This document shows, piece by piece, positions 61,052 to 64,000 of a DNA stretch of 64,000 bases. Position 1 is the first letter of the stretch; each line of letters begins with the position of its first letter. The translations under genes were made by a program, and so were the position numbers. The notes under the pieces are model-generated. The model made no database searches, had not been told where the DNA came from, and was given only the letters and a program-made list of their open reading frames with translations. This DNA is from Candidatus Eiseniibacteriota bacterium (GTDB taxonomy: Bacteria; Orphanbacterota; Orphanbacteria; Orphanbacterales; Orphanbacteraceae). The DNA lies in contig JAJCZU010000006.1 of NCBI GenBank assembly GCA_029262235.1, positions 1-64,000 of the forward strand, in the 5' to 3' direction.

Positions 61052-61086
61052 CGCACCACGCACGACAACGTGCGGGAGGACTATCG

Positions 61087-61461
61087 ATGGCAGAAGGAAA
61101 GAACGTACTCGGCGGTGATCTCGCTCCCTGCTCGAAGGATCCGCTCACGGGGTTCTATCGCGACGGGTGCTGTCGCACCGGCCCGGAAGACTACGGTCTT
61201 CACATTGTCTGCACGCGCGTGACCGACGAGTTCCTGGCGTTCTCGAAGCGGACCGGCAATGATCTCAGCACGCCGATGCCGCAGTACGGGTTTCCCGGAC
61301 TGAAGGACGGCGACCAATGGTGCGTGTGCGCGGAACGCTGGAAGGAAGCGTACGACGCGGGTGTCGCCGCGCCGGTCGTGCTCGAAGCAACGCATGTTTC
61401 GGCGCTCGAGTTCGTTTCACTCGACGCGCTCAAGAAGAACGCCGCGAAAGGATCGTCGTGA
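61087..61461 (+). CDS. DUF2237-family protein
   Basis: 124 residues. Family blocks: NVLGGDLAPCSKDPLTGFYRDGCC, DYGLHIVCTRVTDEFLAFSKRTGNDLSTP, DGDQWCVCAERWKEA, PVVLEATHVSAL. Several conserved cysteines. Function unknown. ATG 61087 has GGGAGGA six bases before it. Its stop shares one base with the next start. Confidence 0.9.
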   Translation: MAEGKNVLGGDLAPCSKDPLTGFYRDGCCRTGPEDYGLHIVCTRVTDEFLAFSKRTGNDLSTPMPQYGFPGLKDGDQWCVCAERWKEAYDAGVAAPVVLEATHVSALEFVSLDALKKNAAKGSS

Positions 61462-61982
61462 TGGATCTCAAAGCCGTCATCAGCGAGCTCGAACGAAACG
61501 GCGCGGCGATCGAAGCGGCATACGAAGGAATTTCGAGCGACGGCGTACGCTGGAAGCCGAGCGAGAAGAAGTGGTCCCTTCTCGAAGTTCTCTGTCATCT
61601 CGCCGATGAAGAGAAGCGCGACTTTCGCACGCGCGTTCGCGTGACCCTCGAAAGCACGGACGAGAAATGGCCCCCGATCGACCCCGAAGGGTGGGTGACC
61701 GAGTTTCGCTACAACGAACAGGACCTGGACGCGGTGATGACACGCTTTCGCGAAGAGCGTGCGGAGTCGCTGCGATGGCTGCGGTCTCTGAAGAAGCCCG
61801 ACTGGGAAATCGCATATGAACATCCGGCTCTCGGGCCGCTGCGCGCGGGAGACCTGCTGGCTTCCTGGGCCGCGCACGACCTGTTGCACCTGAAGCAGAT
61901 CGCGCACACGAAGGCCATGCTTCTCGCCCATGAAAGCAAACCGTTCTCTGTGCGTTACGCGGACCCCTCTCTGGGCGATTGA
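61461..61982 (+). CDS. DinB-family protein
   Basis: 173 residues, DinB four-helix fold. Metal-ligand histidines appear in VLCHLADEEKRDF and in AAHDLLHLKQIAH. Second DinB-like gene in the window, but not closely similar to the one at 55069. Substrate unknown. Confidence 0.83.
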   Translation: MDLKAVISELERNGAAIEAAYEGISSDGVRWKPSEKKWSLLEVLCHLADEEKRDFRTRVRVTLESTDEKWPPIDPEGWVTEFRYNEQDLDAVMTRFREERAESLRWLRSLKKPDWEIAYEHPALGPLRAGDLLASWAAHDLLHLKQIAHTKAMLLAHESKPFSVRYADPSLGD

Positions 61983-62108
61983 CCCGTGAAGCACCCGGCG
62001 GTCGTGGCCTTCACCCTGCAGCGTGTTTACGCTCAGCTTCCGTCCGCCGATCTGGTAGAGTGGCTGCATACCTTTTCAATCTGAGATACGACATCCGCGG
62101 GGGAAAAC

Positions 62109-64000
62109 ATGCCGAATCGACTGATCGCACATGTACTGATTGCACCACTACTGCTGGTTTCACTGCTGATCGGAGCGTCGCGGGCGGAAGCCGTTGTCGA
62201 TCCGAACGGTGGTTTCGGGGGCGGGCCGCTCGCCGGGACTCTGAACGTGCAGGTCATCGACGGTCTGACCGGGGCGCCGATCGAAGGCGCGTTCTGCCAG
62301 GTCGGCGAGGCGCCGGGATCGCCGTTCGCCGGGAACCTCGGCTTCACGGATGCGGGCGGAAACGTGACCTTCACCGACACGGCGCTCACCGGACCGCAGA
62401 CCGTGACCGCAGGGAAGAGCGGGTACAACTACTTTACCGTGTTCGATATCGACGCGAACACGATGATCCTTCCCATCATTCTTTACGACGACGAACCCCA
62501 GAAGTCCGTGTACGACGGCGTTGTGAACGGAATCAACTTTGTGAACAACGACGGCAACTTCGATCTTGCAATCGTGCTACCCACGATCGGAATCGGCGAC
62601 ATCACGAGCCTCGCGAACTTCGGCGCATTTTCTCCCATCGTCCTCGATACGTTTCCGCTGATCGGCGAGACGGGAGTCCCCGGCATTCTTTACATGCCGC
62701 TCCAGGTCGAATTCCTGTTCGTTGCGGTCGATCGCACGCCTTACTTCATCAATCTCCAGACGAATACGACGCAGGATCTCTTCGCGCTGAACGGACGGAT
62801 TCCGACGAGCGTGCTGCTCGACGGTCTTGGTGGCGAAGAGCTCGACTTCCTGGCGCTTGCTCAGGACTTCAATCTGCGCGAATTCGGAATCGTCGAGGGG
62901 GTGAACGTTACCGGCGATGCGAGCGGCGTCGACATCGAGCTGACGGCGGACGATGTGCGCGATACGTATATCGACGTCCAGAATACGCTGCCCGGCTTCG
63001 ACGTGTTCGCGATCGAGGTCGGCGATCTTGACGGCCTTACGGGACTGGGACGGCTCGTCATGGCCGGTTTCGCCGCGTTCGAAGGCGGTACGAACGAGCT
63101 CGTTGAAGTCACCACGATCGAACCGCTCGGCCCGTTTGCAGGGATGGACTACTTCGCGGGCGCCGTGCAGAACGACACGATCGAGGGGCGGGCGAATTCG
63201 TTCGCCTCGGACCGCACGAGCCGCGCGCCCGGAGACACGGCGACGGTGACCGACTTCTTCCTGCCGCCGCAGCCCGATCTGCTCGGCCCGACTTTCTCCT
63301 GGAACTCGGTGGAGAATCCCGGCATCACGGGCGCCGCCGATCTCTACCAGTCGACGATCACGCTGGTTACGACCGTTCCCGACACGACGCCGGGCGCGGA
63401 TCCGCAGGTCGACACGCTCGACCTCGCCACGACGCTCTGGGAATTCGTGATGACCGGAAGCGACACGGATTTCACGATTCCGGCTCTCGGGCCGAACATC
63501 CTGCCCGGGCTCGTCGATCCCGGTGCCACGCCCGAGAAGGACCGGCTGACTTTCAACATTTTCGGCCTCGGGCTCGGAATGAATCCTTCGTTCGATTTCA
63601 ACGAGTTCGATCTCGTCGACCGCGCGATCGACGCCACACAGATTGCGTGGAACAGCGCGACGTTTCTCGATTTCCCCGAAGAACTCTGGACATCGGTCCC
63701 CGGCGGGCGCGATCGTGACGCGATTCGCGTCCTGAGCGGTGCGCGGCCGAACCCGTTCCGCGGCGAAACCGTTCTGCTGCTGAATCTCGGCGCGAACGAG
63801 GGGCGCTTCGATCTCGAAGTCTTCAACATTGCAGGGCGGCGCGTGCGCACGCTTCTCTCCGGCGCGAGCGGTTCGGGCGAAATGACCGTGACCTGGGACG
63901 GGATGGACGCAGGCGGCAGGCGCGTGCCGGCCGGCAGCTACTTCCTGCGGCTCAGCGATGGGGAACGGGTGTATTCGACGAAAGTAGTGAAGACGCGATA
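62109..64000 (+). CDS. Secreted protein with FlgD-like C-terminal domain (stop at window edge)
   Basis: At least 630 residues with a signal peptide (MPNRLIAHVLIAPLLLVSLL, then IGASRAEA). An early carboxypeptidase-regulatory-like beta domain (about 40-110: LNVQVIDGLTGAPIEGAFCQV, LGFTDAGGNVTFTDTAL) is followed by a long beta region without known motifs. The last 90 residues are FlgD-like: ARPNPFRGETVLLLNL, LEVFNIAGRRVRTLL, VTWDGMDAGGRRVPAGSYFLRL, STKVVKTR. The window ends with TA, the first two bases of the next codon; a stop is expected there, since the domain is complete. ATG follows GGGGGAAA. Confidence 0.8.
   Translation, partial: MPNRLIAHVLIAPLLLVSLLIGASRAEAVVDPNGGFGGGPLAGTLNVQVIDGLTGAPIEGAFCQVGEAPGSPFAGNLGFTDAGGNVTFTDTALTGPQTVTAGKSGYNYFTVFDIDANTMILPIILYDDEPQKSVYDGVVNGINFVNNDGNFDLAIVLPTIGIGDITSLANFGAFSPIVLDTFPLIGETGVPGILYMPLQVEFLFVAVDRTPYFINLQTNTTQDLFALNGRIPTSVLLDGLGGEELDFLALAQDFNLREFGIVEGVNVTGDASGVDIELTADDVRDTYIDVQNTLPGFDVFAIEVGDLDGLTGLGRLVMAGFAAFEGGTNELVEVTTIEPLGPFAGMDYFAGAVQNDTIEGRANSFASDRTSRAPGDTATVTDFFLPPQPDLLGPTFSWNSVENPGITGAADLYQSTITLVTTVPDTTPGADPQVDTLDLATTLWEFVMTGSDTDFTIPALGPNILPGLVDPGATPEKDRLTFNIFGLGLGMNPSFDFNEFDLVDRAIDATQIAWNSATFLDFPEELWTSVPGGRDRDAIRVLSGARPNPFRGETVLLLNLGANEGRFDLEVFNIAGRRVRTLLSGASGSGEMTVTWDGMDAGGRRVPAGSYFLRLSDGERVYSTKVVKTR

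Overview
The window is one continuous stretch of GC-rich bacterial chromosome, with almost every gene on the + strand. The gene content points to a Gram-negative, two-membrane bacterium of an uncultured FCB-type lineage (for example Eisenbacteria/Krumholzibacteria-like). The reasons are secreted proteins with FlgD-like C-terminal Ig domains, a gingipain/PorU-type C25 peptidase, a PorV-like/OmpA fusion, thrombospondin-type-3 calcium repeats, dockerin-like repeats and sulfatase-TPR proteins. The lineage is inferred from content, not measured. I see no phage, insertion sequence or CRISPR array.

Layout. (1) 1-763: gene-free repeat block with a 153-bp tandem array running into a duplicated 157-bp unit. 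(2) 770-2065 (-): divergent RelA/SpoT-like protein. (3) 2230-12342: housekeeping run of YggS, YggT, DivIVA, a DksA/TraR zinc finger, RluD, a complete RsbV/RsbW/RsbU-like partner switch, an ABC exporter, RuvX, MltG and a small membrane protein. tRNA-Val follows. (4) 12837-15613: three small, separately promoted and terminated secreted proteins. One carries dockerin-like repeats; the other two are paralogues sharing a C-terminal tag. (5) 15680-23548: sulfatase-TPR lipoprotein, TPR protein and a large C25 peptidase. (6) 23711-29341: overlapping operon of solute symporter, AnmK, SpoIID and a GH3 hydrolase, probably cell-wall recycling, followed by tRNA-Asp. (7) 29884-32740: beta-helix protein with the same C-terminal tag, a DUF1844 protein and a TSP3-repeat barrel protein. 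(8) 33291-49938: a giant acidic surface protein of about 4,900 residues followed by the PorV-like/OmpA fusion. (9) 50109-62000: TM0106-type nuclease-helicase coupled to an alkyltransferase-like protein, then mostly small enzymes (DoxX, PNPOx, DinB, DUF2277, sulfatase, RRM, methyltransferases, GNAT, crotonase, DUF2237, DinB). (10) 62109-64000: another secreted protein with a FlgD-like C-terminus, cut by the window edge inside or just before its stop codon.

The most interesting theme is secretion. Three classes of C-terminal signature occur on exported proteins here: FlgD-like domains (three proteins), dockerin-like repeats (one) and a short terminal motif with consensus S-W-[GS]-x-V-K-x-[LI]-F-R-stop (three proteins), which I do not recognise as a named signal. 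A PorU-like peptidase and a PorV-like barrel are also present. Together they suggest a type-IX-like export and attachment route plus a second, possibly undescribed, sorting tag.
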